The notes under the pieces: generated by a model
Seen by the model: only the letters and a program-made list of their open reading frames with translations
Databases searched by the model: none
What the model was told of the DNA's origin: nothing
Made by a program: the position numbers and the translations under genes
Part shown: positions 15,122 through 22,808 of the stretch, piece after piece
Numbering within the stretch: the first letter of the stretch is position 1
Layout: each line of letters begins with the position of its first letter
From: DASZVN01 sp035547055
GTDB taxonomy: Bacteria > Pseudomonadota > Alphaproteobacteria > Rhizobiales > Methylopilaceae
Assembly (NCBI GenBank): GCA_035547055.1
Contig: DASZVN010000143.1
Location: 1-25,742, forward strand
DNA: 25,742 nt
Reading direction: 5' to 3'

Positions 15122-16453
15122 ATGGCTGTCGCTCAGGGTCCGGCGGGGGGAGCCTATGCGGGGATGGACCCCGCGGAGCTCGCCTCGCAACGCCGCCGCA
15201 TCGTGATTTCCGGCGCGATCGGCACCGCCGTCGAGTTCTACGACTTCTTCGTCTACGGCTTCCTTGCGCCGTTCGTGCTCGACCGGCTGTTCTTCCCCAA
15301 GCTCGACCCCACCGTCGGCACCATCGCCATCCTCGCGACCTACGCGCTCGGCTACGGCGCGCGGCCGCTCGGCGGCATCCTGTTCGGCCACTGGGCCGAC
15401 AAATACGGCCGCCGCCCGGTGATGTTCGCGACGCTCAGCCTGATGGGCGTCGCCTCGACGCTGATCGGCTGCCTGCCGACCTATGCCGCGATCGGCGTCT
15501 GGGCGCCGATCCTGCTGACGGTGCTGCGCCTGCTGCAGGGCATCGCCCTCGGCGGCGAATCGACCGGCGGGCCGATCTTTGCGCTCGAGAGCGCGCCGGG
15601 CCAGCGCCGCGGCCTGTTCGCCGGCCTGGTGCAGGTCGGCGGCGCCCTGGGCTCGCTGATGGCGGCGGCGGCGGGCGCGCTGGTCGGGCTGCTCTCGACC
15701 GCCGACCTCGAGGCCTGGGGCTGGCGGCTGCCGTTCCTGATCAGCATCTTCCTGGTCGGGCTCGGCATCTATGTCCGCGCCCGCATCATGGAATCGCCCG
15801 CCTTCGTGAAGGCGATGGAGGACGCCCCGCCCGAGAAGGTGCCGCTGGTGGCGCTGTTCCAGCGCGCCAAGAAGCCCCTCGCGATCGTCTTCTTCTGCGG
15901 GCTCGGCGAATCGGCGATGGTCAATTTCTTCGCCGTGTTCGGCCTGTTCTACGCGCTGCAGGCCTTCCACCTGCCGCGTTCGATGCTGCTGACCGGCGTC
16001 CTGATCGGCAACTTCTTCAGCATGTTCGCGAACCCGCTGCTCGGCCGCCTCTCGGACGCGATCGGGCGCCGGGTCATCCTCGGGGCGGGCTATATCCTCG
16101 GCCCGCTGTTCGCGGCGTTCTGCTTCATCCCGTGGCTCGCGACCAAGAACCCGGTCTGGGTCATCGTCGCGATGGCGATCCCACCGACGATCCTGCAGCC
16201 CGCGATCTTCGCCATCGAGGGCAGCTTCTACGGCGAGCTGTTCGACGAGACCCGCCTGCGCTTCTCGGGCGCGGCGCTGGGGCGGCAGCTCGGCAACGCC
16301 ATCGGCGGCGGCACGCTGCCGGTGATCGCCGCCTGGATCCTGGCCTCGAACGGCGGACACATCAGCGGGCCGCTCTGGTATTATGCTGCGATCTCGCTGG
16401 TCTCGCTGATCGCGGTGCTGGTGGCGCACGAGACGAACAAGAAGCGCATCTGA
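15122..16453 (+). CDS. MFS transporter, metabolite:H+ symporter (MHS) type
   Basis: This is a 443-residue inner-membrane protein. The ATG at 15122 is preceded by GAGGGGG; an upstream start at 15038 would include the intercistronic hairpin. Diagnostic MHS motifs are present: SGAIGTAVEFYDFFVYGFLA in TM1 (about residues 24-46), GHWADKYGRRPVMF between TM2 and TM3, and RLLQGIALGGESTGG in TM4. Twelve hydrophobic segments can be counted. Relatives include ProP, KgtP, ShiA and dicarboxylate or aromatic-acid symporters, which take up osmolytes or organic acids with protons. Its place between an ABC binding-protein gene and the matching permease genes is unusual and may mean a second uptake route for the same compound. 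The substrate is not predictable from sequence. Confidence 0.85.
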   Translation: MAVAQGPAGGAYAGMDPAELASQRRRIVISGAIGTAVEFYDFFVYGFLAPFVLDRLFFPKLDPTVGTIAILATYALGYGARPLGGILFGHWADKYGRRPVMFATLSLMGVASTLIGCLPTYAAIGVWAPILLTVLRLLQGIALGGESTGGPIFALESAPGQRRGLFAGLVQVGGALGSLMAAAAGALVGLLSTADLEAWGWRLPFLISIFLVGLGIYVRARIMESPAFVKAMEDAPPEKVPLVALFQRAKKPLAIVFFCGLGESAMVNFFAVFGLFYALQAFHLPRSMLLTGVLIGNFFSMFANPLLGRLSDAIGRRVILGAGYILGPLFAAFCFIPWLATKNPVWVIVAMAIPPTILQPAIFAIEGSFYGELFDETRLRFSGAALGRQLGNAIGGGTLPVIAAWILASNGGHISGPLWYYAAISLVSLIAVLVAHETNKKRI

Positions 16454-16602
16454 GGCCGCCGCGTCGCAGGCGCGGCAGCCGGAGGTGCAGGAGACGGCGG
16501 CGGGCGTGGGGGCGCCGGCCGCCGGTCGGGAGGACGGTTGGAGTCGCATGATGGCGCAGGGCCGATCCGGCCGCGGCGCGTCGCCGGCGATGGCCGGGCG
16601 CC

Positions 16603-17622
16603 ATGACTGCTGACGACGGGCGGGCGGTCCCGGCGGCGCCGCCCGGCGCGCCTGCCGCCCGGCGCCCGCTGCGCCTCGCGCGACGCTTCGCGGCGGTGGC
16701 GCCGTTCGCCGTGGCCATCGCGCTGTTCCTCATCACCGCCGCCGCCATCCCCGGCTTCCTCAACCTCGGCAGCCTGCGGTCGCTCTTCCTGCTGGCGAGC
16801 CTCCTTGGCGTCGCCTCGGCCGGGCAGACGCTGGTCATCGTCATGGGCGGGCTCGACCTCTCGGTGCCGGCGGTGATCGGCTTCGCCGACGTGACCTTCA
16901 CCGTGGCCTACGGCAACGGCGTCAACTCGGCGCTGACGATCCCGCTGATCGTCCTTGGCGGCGCGGCGATCGGCGCGGCCAACGGCCTGCTGTCGCGCCT
17001 TCTGCGCGCCAACACCCTGATCCTGACGCTCGCGGTCGGCTCGATCGTGCTCGGCATCATCTGGGCCAACACGCACGGCACGACCGGGGGCGCCGTGCCC
17101 GGCTGGCTCACCAACATGGTCTCGGTCGTCGGCACCGTCGGGCCGGTGCCGATCCCCGGCGCGGTGGTGCTGTGGGCGGTGCTGGCGGCCGTCCTGATCT
17201 TCATCGAGCGGCGGACCTCGCTCGGGCGCTGGAGCTTCGCCCTCGGCGCCAATGCGCGCGCGGCCGCGCTCGCCTATGTGCCGGCGCTCGGGGTGTGGAC
17301 GGCGGTATTCGCGATCTCGGGCGCCTCGGCGGCGCTCGCCGGCATCCTCCTCGCCGGCTTCAGCGGCTCGGCCGATCCCGGCGTCGGCGCCGCCTATCTC
17401 TTCACCACGCTCTCGGCGGTCGTGATCGGCGGCACGCCGATCATCGGCGGCCGCGGCGGCTACGCCCGCACCGTCGCCGGCTGCCTGATCATCACCGAGG
17501 TGACAATGCTCCTCCTCGGCATCGGCCTCGACGAGGCGGCCCAGCAGGTCTGCCTCGGCCTCCTCATCATCGCGCTCGTCGCCCTCTACGGGCGCGAGCC
17601 GCATGTGCGCATGCAGATATGA
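16603..17622 (+). CDS. RbsC-like ABC transporter permease 1
   Basis: This is a 339-residue multi-pass protein starting at the ATG at 16603, with only a weak ribosome site (GGCCGGGCG). The 149-nt gap from the MFS gene has no protein-like frame. After a basic N-terminal tail of about 30 residues come hydrophobic segments and the family motif GQTLVIVMGGLDLSVPAV, equivalent to GGIDLSVGS in RbsC/XylH. Later landmarks are RLLRANTLILTLAVGSIVLG, ALGANARAAALAYV and VVIGGTPIIGGRGGYARTV. It belongs to the BPD_transp_2 superfamily and forms the membrane channel with the permease at 19178. Its stop codon overlaps the ATPase start (ATGA), which indicates translational coupling. Confidence 0.87.
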   Translation: MTADDGRAVPAAPPGAPAARRPLRLARRFAAVAPFAVAIALFLITAAAIPGFLNLGSLRSLFLLASLLGVASAGQTLVIVMGGLDLSVPAVIGFADVTFTVAYGNGVNSALTIPLIVLGGAAIGAANGLLSRLLRANTLILTLAVGSIVLGIIWANTHGTTGGAVPGWLTNMVSVVGTVGPVPIPGAVVLWAVLAAVLIFIERRTSLGRWSFALGANARAAALAYVPALGVWTAVFAISGASAALAGILLAGFSGSADPGVGAAYLFTTLSAVVIGGTPIIGGRGGYARTVAGCLIITEVTMLLLGIGLDEAAQQVCLGLLIIALVALYGREPHVRMQI

Positions 17623-19181
17623 GCGCGGCCGTCGTCGATGCCACGGCCCCCGCCGTGCAGGCCGGCCCGGGCGGCGGCGAGATCCTCCGCACCAGCGGCC
17701 TCCGCCGCGCCTTCGGCGAGACCGTGGCGCTGGCCGACTGCTCCTTCGACGTCCGCCTCGGCGAAATCCACGCCCTCGTCGGCGAGAACGGCTCGGGCAA
17801 GAGCACGCTGATCAAGATCCTCTCCGGCATCCTCCCGCCGGATGGCGGCACGCTCGCCTGGGACGGCGCGCCGGCCCGCTTCGGCAGCCCGCGCGAGGCC
17901 CAGCACGCCGGCATCGCGACGGTGTTCCAGGAAACGCTGGTGCTGGACCAGCTCACCGTGCGCGACAATGTCGTGCTCGGGCTCGACCCGCTGGTTCGCC
18001 GCCGCATCTCCGCCGCCGAGGAGCGGCGGCTGACCCGGACGGCGCTCGACCGGCTCGGGCTCGACCTCGACGGCGAGACGCCGCTCGCCCGCCTGTCGCT
18101 CGCCGAGCGGCAGAGCGTCACCATCGCCCGCGCGCTGCTCCGCCCGTGGCGGCTCCTGATCCTCGACGAGGCGACCTCGGCGCTCGACATCGGCGCCCGC
18201 GACCGCCTGTTCGACGCGCTGCGCCGCTTCGCCGCCGAGGGCCGCGCCGTCCTTCTGATCTCGCACCGCATGGACGAGATCGAGACCCTGGCCGACCGCG
18301 CCACCGTGCTGCAGTCCGGCCGAAGCGTCGCGACGCTCGCCGCCGCCGAATCCTCGACCGAGCGCCTGCTCGCGCTGATGTCGACGCGCGAGGAGGCGAT
18401 GGCGGTCGAGGGCGACCTGAAGGTCGAGGCGAGCCGCTCGCTCGGCCCGGCGGTGCTGACGCTCACGGGCGTCGCGGTCCAGCCGGGGGCGGCACCGTCC
18501 GACCTCGCCGTCCGTGCCGGCGAGATCGTCGGCCTCGCCGGGCTGGAGGGCCACGGCCAGGTCGCGTTCCTCGAATGCGCGGTCGGCCTCAGCCGCCCGG
18601 CGGCGGGCACCGTCGCGACCGCGGACGGGCCGGTCGCGTCCTTCGCCGGCGCAGCCCGTCAGGGCGTCATCTACCTGCCGCGCGACCGCAAGACCTAGGG
18701 CATCTTCACCCCGCTCTCGGTGCTCGACAACCTCACCGTCTCGGCGCTGGCGCGGCTGTCGCGCCTCGGCGTGATCCGTCGCCGCCAGCGCGTCGAGGAG
18801 GGGCGGCGCCTCATCGGCGAGACCCGCGTCCACGCGCCCGGCCTCGCCGCGCCGATCTCCGCGCTCTCCGGCGGTAACCAGCAGAAGGTGCTGCTCGGCC
18901 GCCTGCTGGCGAAAAAGCCGCGCGTGCTCGTGCTGAACGACCCGATGCGCGGCGTCGATCTCGGCGCCAAGCAGGACATCTACGACATCCTCCGCCGCTT
19001 CGCCGCCTCGGGCGGCGGCGTGCTCTTGCTGTCGACCGAGCTCGCCGAGCTGTGCCTTCTCTGCGACCGCGTCGCGGTGTTCCACGACCAGGCGCTCAAT
19101 GCGGTGGTCGAGCGCCAGCGCCTCGCCGCGCCGGCGCTGATCGCGGCGATGTTCGGCCAGCCCGAGGAGGTGAGCGCATGA
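17619..19181 (+). pseudogene. RbsA-like two-domain ABC transporter ATPase interrupted by an in-frame TAG
   Basis: The full-length frame would encode 520 residues, normal for RbsA-like ATPases. The ATG at 17619 overlaps the permease stop, and the TGA at 19179-19181 overlaps the next permease start. Domain 1 is intact: Walker A GENGSGKST, the signature region LSLAERQSVTIARAL, Walker B LLILDEATSAL and the H-loop ISHRMDE. Domain 2 begins near codon 275 and is cut at codon 360 by TAG (18696-18698), in RKT-stop-GIFTPLSVLDN. Relatives usually have Glu or another residue there (GAG to TAG is one change). The same frame then continues, with LSGGNQQKVLLGRLLAKKP and a diverged Walker B, VLVLNDPMRGVD. 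A GTG at 18720 could restart translation of 153 residues. Outcomes could be a dead gene, two polypeptides, amber read-through or a sequencing error. The lack of any other damage points to a recent event or an artefact. Confidence 0.8.
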
Positions 19182-20131
19182 GCGGGAGGATCGACCTGCG
19201 CCGCTATGCGTGGCCGGCACTCGGCGCCTTCGTCGTGCTGTTTCTCGCCAACGTCGCCGCCAACCCGATCTTCGTCGACCCCGACAATTGGCGGCCGGTG
19301 ATGCTCGGCGCCGCGCCCTTCATTCTGACCGCACTGGCCCAGGCGCCGCCGGTGCTTGCCGGCAACGGCGGGATCGACCTGTCGATCGGGCCGCTCGCCG
19401 GCTTGGTCAACGCCTTCGTCGCGAGCTTCCTCTACGGCCACGGCATCACCGATCCGGCCTCGGTGATCGCGATCGCGCTCGGCATCGGCATCGCCTCCGG
19501 GCTCGTCAACGGCGTCCTCGTCACCATCCTCCGCATCCAGCCGATCATCGCGACGCTCGGCACCTTCCTGGTCTACCAGGGCCTCACGCTCGAGGTGCTG
19601 CCGCAGGCCGGCGGCGGGGCCGCGCCGTGGCTCAAGGCGCTGTCGGGCAGCGTCTACGACGTCCCCGTCGTCTTCCTACTCCTGCTCGCGATCGCGGCGC
19701 TGTGGCTCCTGCTCGGGCACACCGCCTACAGGCGCAACCTCCTCGCCGTCGGCGGCGACATCCGCGCCGCCTACACCGCAGGGGTCAACGTCGCGGCGGT
19801 ACGCATCATCGCCTTCGTCATTGCCGGCGTCCTGGCGGCGGTGACCGGGCTCGTCTTCACCGCGGCCTTGGGCTCGGCCGATCCCGCCATCGGCACGCCC
19901 TACATCCTGACCTCGGTCGCGGCGGTCGCGCTCGGCGGGGTCGCGCTCGGCGGCGGCCGCGGCGGCTTCCTCGGCGCCGCGGCCGGCGGGGCGATCCTGT
20001 TCCTGATCGAGAACCTGTTCTCGCTGGCCCAGGTCTCGGTCTACTACATCGAGCTGGCCTACGGCGTGATCCTGATCGCGGCGCTTGCGCTGAACGGCCT
20101 CGGCGAGCGCCTCGGCGCCCGGCGCGCCTGA
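19178..20131 (+). CDS. RbsC-like ABC transporter permease 2
   Basis: This is a 317-residue multi-pass protein. The ATG at 19178 overlaps the ATPase stop as ATGA, with GAGGAGG upstream inside the ATPase gene; a longer frame from 19052 is unlikely. The family motif is PPVLAGNGGIDLSIGPLAGL (about residues 58-78). It is followed by LRIQPIIATLGTFLVYQGL, AVGGDIRAAYTAGV and VAAVALGGVALGGGRGGFLG, all typical of BPD_transp_2 permeases of ribose/xylose-type importers. Two different permeases flanking one ATPase imply a heterodimeric channel. If the upstream TAG stops translation, coupled initiation here would be weakened, although the local ribosome site could still serve. Confidence 0.87.
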   Translation: MSGRIDLRRYAWPALGAFVVLFLANVAANPIFVDPDNWRPVMLGAAPFILTALAQAPPVLAGNGGIDLSIGPLAGLVNAFVASFLYGHGITDPASVIAIALGIGIASGLVNGVLVTILRIQPIIATLGTFLVYQGLTLEVLPQAGGGAAPWLKALSGSVYDVPVVFLLLLAIAALWLLLGHTAYRRNLLAVGGDIRAAYTAGVNVAAVRIIAFVIAGVLAAVTGLVFTAALGSADPAIGTPYILTSVAAVALGGVALGGGRGGFLGAAAGGAILFLIENLFSLAQVSVYYIELAYGVILIAALALNGLGERLGARRA

Positions 20132-20145
20132 GCGGCACCGGGCAC

Positions 20146-20173
20146 CTCGACCTTTGCACTACAGCCGTATAGG
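20146..20173 (+). promoter_or_regulatory. Regulon motif site E: promoter with embedded inverted repeat
   Basis: CTCGAC at 20146-20151, 16 nt, then TATAGG at 20168-20173. The core CTACA-GCCG-TATAG lies at 20159-20172. It is 73 nt before the LigM-like gene, so that gene appears to have its own promoter despite following the permease by only 114 nt. Confidence 0.65.
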
Positions 20174-20245
20174 AATGCGCCGTCCCGAAGAGGCCGGCGA
20201 GCGGCCCCGGCGCGATCGGGCCGGGAAGGGGGATCGGAGCGAACG

Positions 20246-21643
20246 ATGACAGCGAAAAGCCTGGAAGACGTCCTGAAGGCTGCCAAGAACCCGGCCGACT
20301 ATCTCCGTAATTCGAAGGCGGGGCCGAACGTCTATCCCGGCGTGCCGCCCGAGTTTACCAACTGGCGCGACGAGCAGGAGGCCTGGCAGAAGACCTGCGT
20401 CCTGTTCAACCAGTCCTACCACATGGCCGATCTTGCCGTGGAGGGGAAGGACGCGCTCAAGCTGCTCTCCCACCTCAGCGGCAACAGCTTCAAGAACTTC
20501 CAGCCCAACCGCGCCAAGCAGTTCGCGCCGCTGAGCCCGGAAGGCTACATCATCGGCGACGTGATCCTGTTCTATCTCGCCGAGAACAGCTTCAACCTGG
20601 TCGGGCGCGCGCCGGCCCTGAACTGGGTGACGTTCCATGCCGAGACCGGCGGCTACGACGTCAAGGTCACGCTCGACCAGCGCTCGGCGCTCCGGACCGA
20701 CGGCAAGCGCAAGTCGTTCCGCTTCCAGATCCAGGGCCCGAACGCGATGAAGACCATCGAGCGGGCGCTCGGCAAGGCGCCCGAGGACCTGAAGTTCTTC
20801 AACATGACCGGCGTGACCATCGCCGGGAAGCGGGTCACGGCGCTCCGCCACGGCATGGCCGGCCAGCCCGGCTGGGAGCTGTTCGGCGCCTGGGAGGACG
20901 GCGAGGCGGTGCGCGAGGCGCTGGTCAAGGCGGGCGAAGAGTTCGGCCTGCGCCAGGTCGGCGCCCGGGCCTATTCGTCGAACGCGCTCGAATCGGGCTG
21001 GATCCCGTCGCCGCTGCCGGCGGTCTATTCGGGCGCGGGCACCAAGGCCTATCGCGAGTGGCTGCCGGCGAACGGCTACGAGGCGTCGGCCTCGCTCGGC
21101 GGCAGCTTCTATTCCGACAACATCGAGGACTACTACTTCACGCCGTGGGACCTGAGCTACGAAGGCTTCATCAAGTTCGACCACGACTTCATCGGCCGCG
21201 AGGCGGTCGAGCGCATGGCCAACGGGCGGCACCGCAAGAAGGTGACGCTGGCGCTCGACGACCACGACGTCGCGCAGACCATCGGCACGATGTTCCAGAA
21301 GCACAACCGCGCCAAGTTCATGGACTGGCCGTCGGCGGTCTACACCATGCACCCGTTCGACCGGGTGATCGTGGACGGCAGGACGGTCGGCCTCTCGACC
21401 TGGATCGGCTACAGCGCCAACGAGGGCAAGATGCTGACCCTCGCGGTGCTCGATCCAGAGCATGCCGAGCCCGGCACCGAGGTCGTCCTGGTGTGGGGCG
21501 AGGAGAACGGCGGCTCGAAGAAGTCGACCGTCGAGCGCCACCAGCAGGTGACGATGCGCGGCATCGTGAGCCCGGTGCCCTATGCCGAGGTCGCCCGCAA
21601 GGGCTACGCCCCCGGCGGCTGGCGCGCCCACCAGGGTGCGTGA
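20246..21643 (+). CDS. LigM/DesA-like tetrahydrofolate-dependent aryl O-demethylase (GcvT-fold aminomethyltransferase family)
   Basis: This is a 465-residue cytoplasmic protein; the ATG at 20246 follows GGAG with 6 nt spacing. It is collinear with the vanillate/3-O-methylgallate demethylase LigM and syringate demethylase DesA (about 470 residues) as I remember them: PEFTNWRDEQEAW near the N-terminus, SYHMADLAVEGKDALKLLS, FYLAENSFNLVGRAPALNW, LKFFNM, ALRHGMAGQPGWELFG, LESGWIPSPLPAVY, EDYY and KFDHDFIGREA, LVWGEENGGSKKSTVE. Residues aligned with LigM active-site positions are present: Y30, H59, R121 and the proposed catalytic Y243 (RAYSSN). The family moves the methyl group of a methoxylated aromatic acid to tetrahydrofolate, giving the phenol and 5-methyl-tetrahydrofolate. 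The exact substrate (vanillate, syringate or another) is not predictable. It carries its own regulon motif E. Confidence 0.85.
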   Translation: MTAKSLEDVLKAAKNPADYLRNSKAGPNVYPGVPPEFTNWRDEQEAWQKTCVLFNQSYHMADLAVEGKDALKLLSHLSGNSFKNFQPNRAKQFAPLSPEGYIIGDVILFYLAENSFNLVGRAPALNWVTFHAETGGYDVKVTLDQRSALRTDGKRKSFRFQIQGPNAMKTIERALGKAPEDLKFFNMTGVTIAGKRVTALRHGMAGQPGWELFGAWEDGEAVREALVKAGEEFGLRQVGARAYSSNALESGWIPSPLPAVYSGAGTKAYREWLPANGYEASASLGGSFYSDNIEDYYFTPWDLSYEGFIKFDHDFIGREAVERMANGRHRKKVTLALDDHDVAQTIGTMFQKHNRAKFMDWPSAVYTMHPFDRVIVDGRTVGLSTWIGYSANEGKMLTLAVLDPEHAEPGTEVVLVWGEENGGSKKSTVERHQQVTMRGIVSPVPYAEVARKGYAPGGWRAHQGA

Positions 21644-21671
21644 GGCACGCTGAGGGTGTGGCTTAGACGCT

Positions 21672-21720
21672 CGCTCCGGCCCGCTGCGCTCGCCACCTCC
21701 CCGCTTCGCAGGAGGGATCG
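21672..21720. repeat. GC-rich hairpin repeat, degenerate copy
   Basis: CTCGCCACCTCCCCGCTTCGCAGG resembles the element at 11895-11955. It lies in the convergent gap after the LigM-like gene. The rest of the gap to 21857 holds the hairpin at 21748 and GC-rich non-coding sequence. Confidence 0.35.
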
Positions 21721-21747
21721 GCGCTGCGGCCCAGGCCTTTCCCGTCA

Positions 21748-21773
21748 CTGAAGTCGGGCTTGCCCGACTTCAG
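21748..21773. terminator. Bidirectional hairpin between LigM-like and amidohydrolase genes
   Basis: A perfect palindrome: stem CTGAAGTCGG with CCGACTTCAG around GCTTGC. It lies between two convergent genes. There is no long T run on either side. Confidence 0.55.
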
Positions 21774-21857
21774 CACCCAAGCCTCTCGACGTCGAAGACA
21801 TCCGATGTCGGGTGGGGGAGGGGACCACGCGAAGCGTGATGGAGGGGGCCTGTGGCG

Positions 21858-22808
21858 TCAGGCGTGGCCGAACAGGCGCGCCGCATTGCCGCGGAGGATG
21901 GCGTCGAGCGCCGTGGGCGCCTGACCCGCGGCGAGCGCCTCGTCGCCGGCGCGGGCGACCGCGGGCGGGCAATAGGGCCAGTCGGTGCCGTAGAGCAGGC
22001 GGCTCGGGTCGGCGATCTCGCCGAGCGCGGCCATCGTCGCCGGCCCCGCGGCCTGGGCGGTCTCGTAATAGAAGCGCTGCAGCGCCGCGAGGATCGACTC
22101 GCGGGAGAAGCTCTGGAAGCGCTGGTCGATCAGCGGCGCCATCGCGAGCCGCCAGCCGAGATAGGGCACCGCGCCGCCATTGTGGGCGAGGACGAAGCGG
22201 ATGCGGGGGAAGCGCTCCAGCGCGCCGCCGAAGATGAGGTTCGCCACCGCGCGGGTGGTGTCGATCGGGAACTCGACCAGGAAGCCCGGGATGGCCATGC
22301 CGAGGCCGCGGCTCGACGAGTGGTAGTTGGGGTGCACGAACGCGACGGCGCCGCGCTCGTCGAGGAGCGCGAGCAGCGGGTCGAACTCGGGATCGCCCAG
22401 GAAGGCGGTGCCGTAGCTCGCCAGCAGCCCGACCCCGGCGAGCTTCAGCCCATCGAGCGCGCGCTCCGCCTCGGCGAGCGCCGCGTCGACATCGGGGAGC
22501 GGCAGCGCGGCGAAGGCGCCGAAGCGGCCGGGATGGCTCTCGATCAGCGCGGCGAAATGATCGTTGCAGCGCCGTGCGAGGTCGCGGGCGGCGGCATCGT
22601 CGCCGAAATGCACGCCCGGCTGCGAGATCGACAGATAGCTTCGCGAAATCCCGTTCTCGGCCATGAAGGCCAGCGCGAGCGCGGGCGTCCAGTCGGGAAA
22701 GCCGCGGCTGATCGAGGCGCCGCGGCCGGCCTTGGTCGCCGCTTCGGCCAGGAACGGAGGGATCGAATGGGTGTGGACGTCGATCTTGCCGGCGGCGGCC
22801 GGACTCAC
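21858..22808 (-). CDS. Amidohydrolase-2 family protein (ACMSD / LigW-type decarboxylase or hydrolase)
   Basis: This is a 316-residue protein starting at the GTG at 22808, which overlaps the stop of the cupin gene (GTGA), so the two are co-translated. It has the metal-site plan of the ACMSD-like branch: H12 and H14 (DVHTHS), H159 (AFVHPNY), H209 (VLAHNGG) and D276 (LLYGTDWPY). Members include 2-amino-3-carboxymuconate semialdehyde decarboxylase, gamma-resorcylate decarboxylase, 5-carboxyvanillate decarboxylase and some ring-cleavage product hydrolases. All are cytoplasmic metalloenzymes acting on aromatic or muconic acids. That suits a neighbourhood with an O-demethylase and ring oxygenases. 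Which reaction it carries out cannot be decided from sequence. It ends near a palindromic terminator shared with the LigM-like gene. Confidence 0.85.
   Translation of the reverse strand: MSPAAAGKIDVHTHSIPPFLAEAATKAGRGASISRGFPDWTPALALAFMAENGISRSYLSISQPGVHFGDDAAARDLARRCNDHFAALIESHPGRFGAFAALPLPDVDAALAEAERALDGLKLAGVGLLASYGTAFLGDPEFDPLLALLDERGAVAFVHPNYHSSSRGLGMAIPGFLVEFPIDTTRAVANLIFGGALERFPRIRFVLAHNGGAVPYLGWRLAMAPLIDQRFQSFSRESILAALQRFYYETAQAAGPATMAALGEIADPSRLLYGTDWPYCPPAVARAGDEALAAGQAPTALDAILRGNAARLFGHA

Noticed and set aside
16548..16616. A 22-codon ORF just before permease 1
   Set aside because: It has no ribosome site worth noting and no composition signal; it is probably chance.
18696..18698. 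TAG read as pyrrolysine or programmed recoding
   Set aside because: No pyrrolysine genes or recoding structure were seen, and the organism type makes it unlikely. A nonsense mutation or sequencing error is simpler.
17586..19220. A 544-codon antisense frame across the ABC ATPase
   Set aside because: Its composition is shadow-like (Arg, Ala and Asp rich). The plus strand carries Walker and signature motifs on both sides of the TAG.
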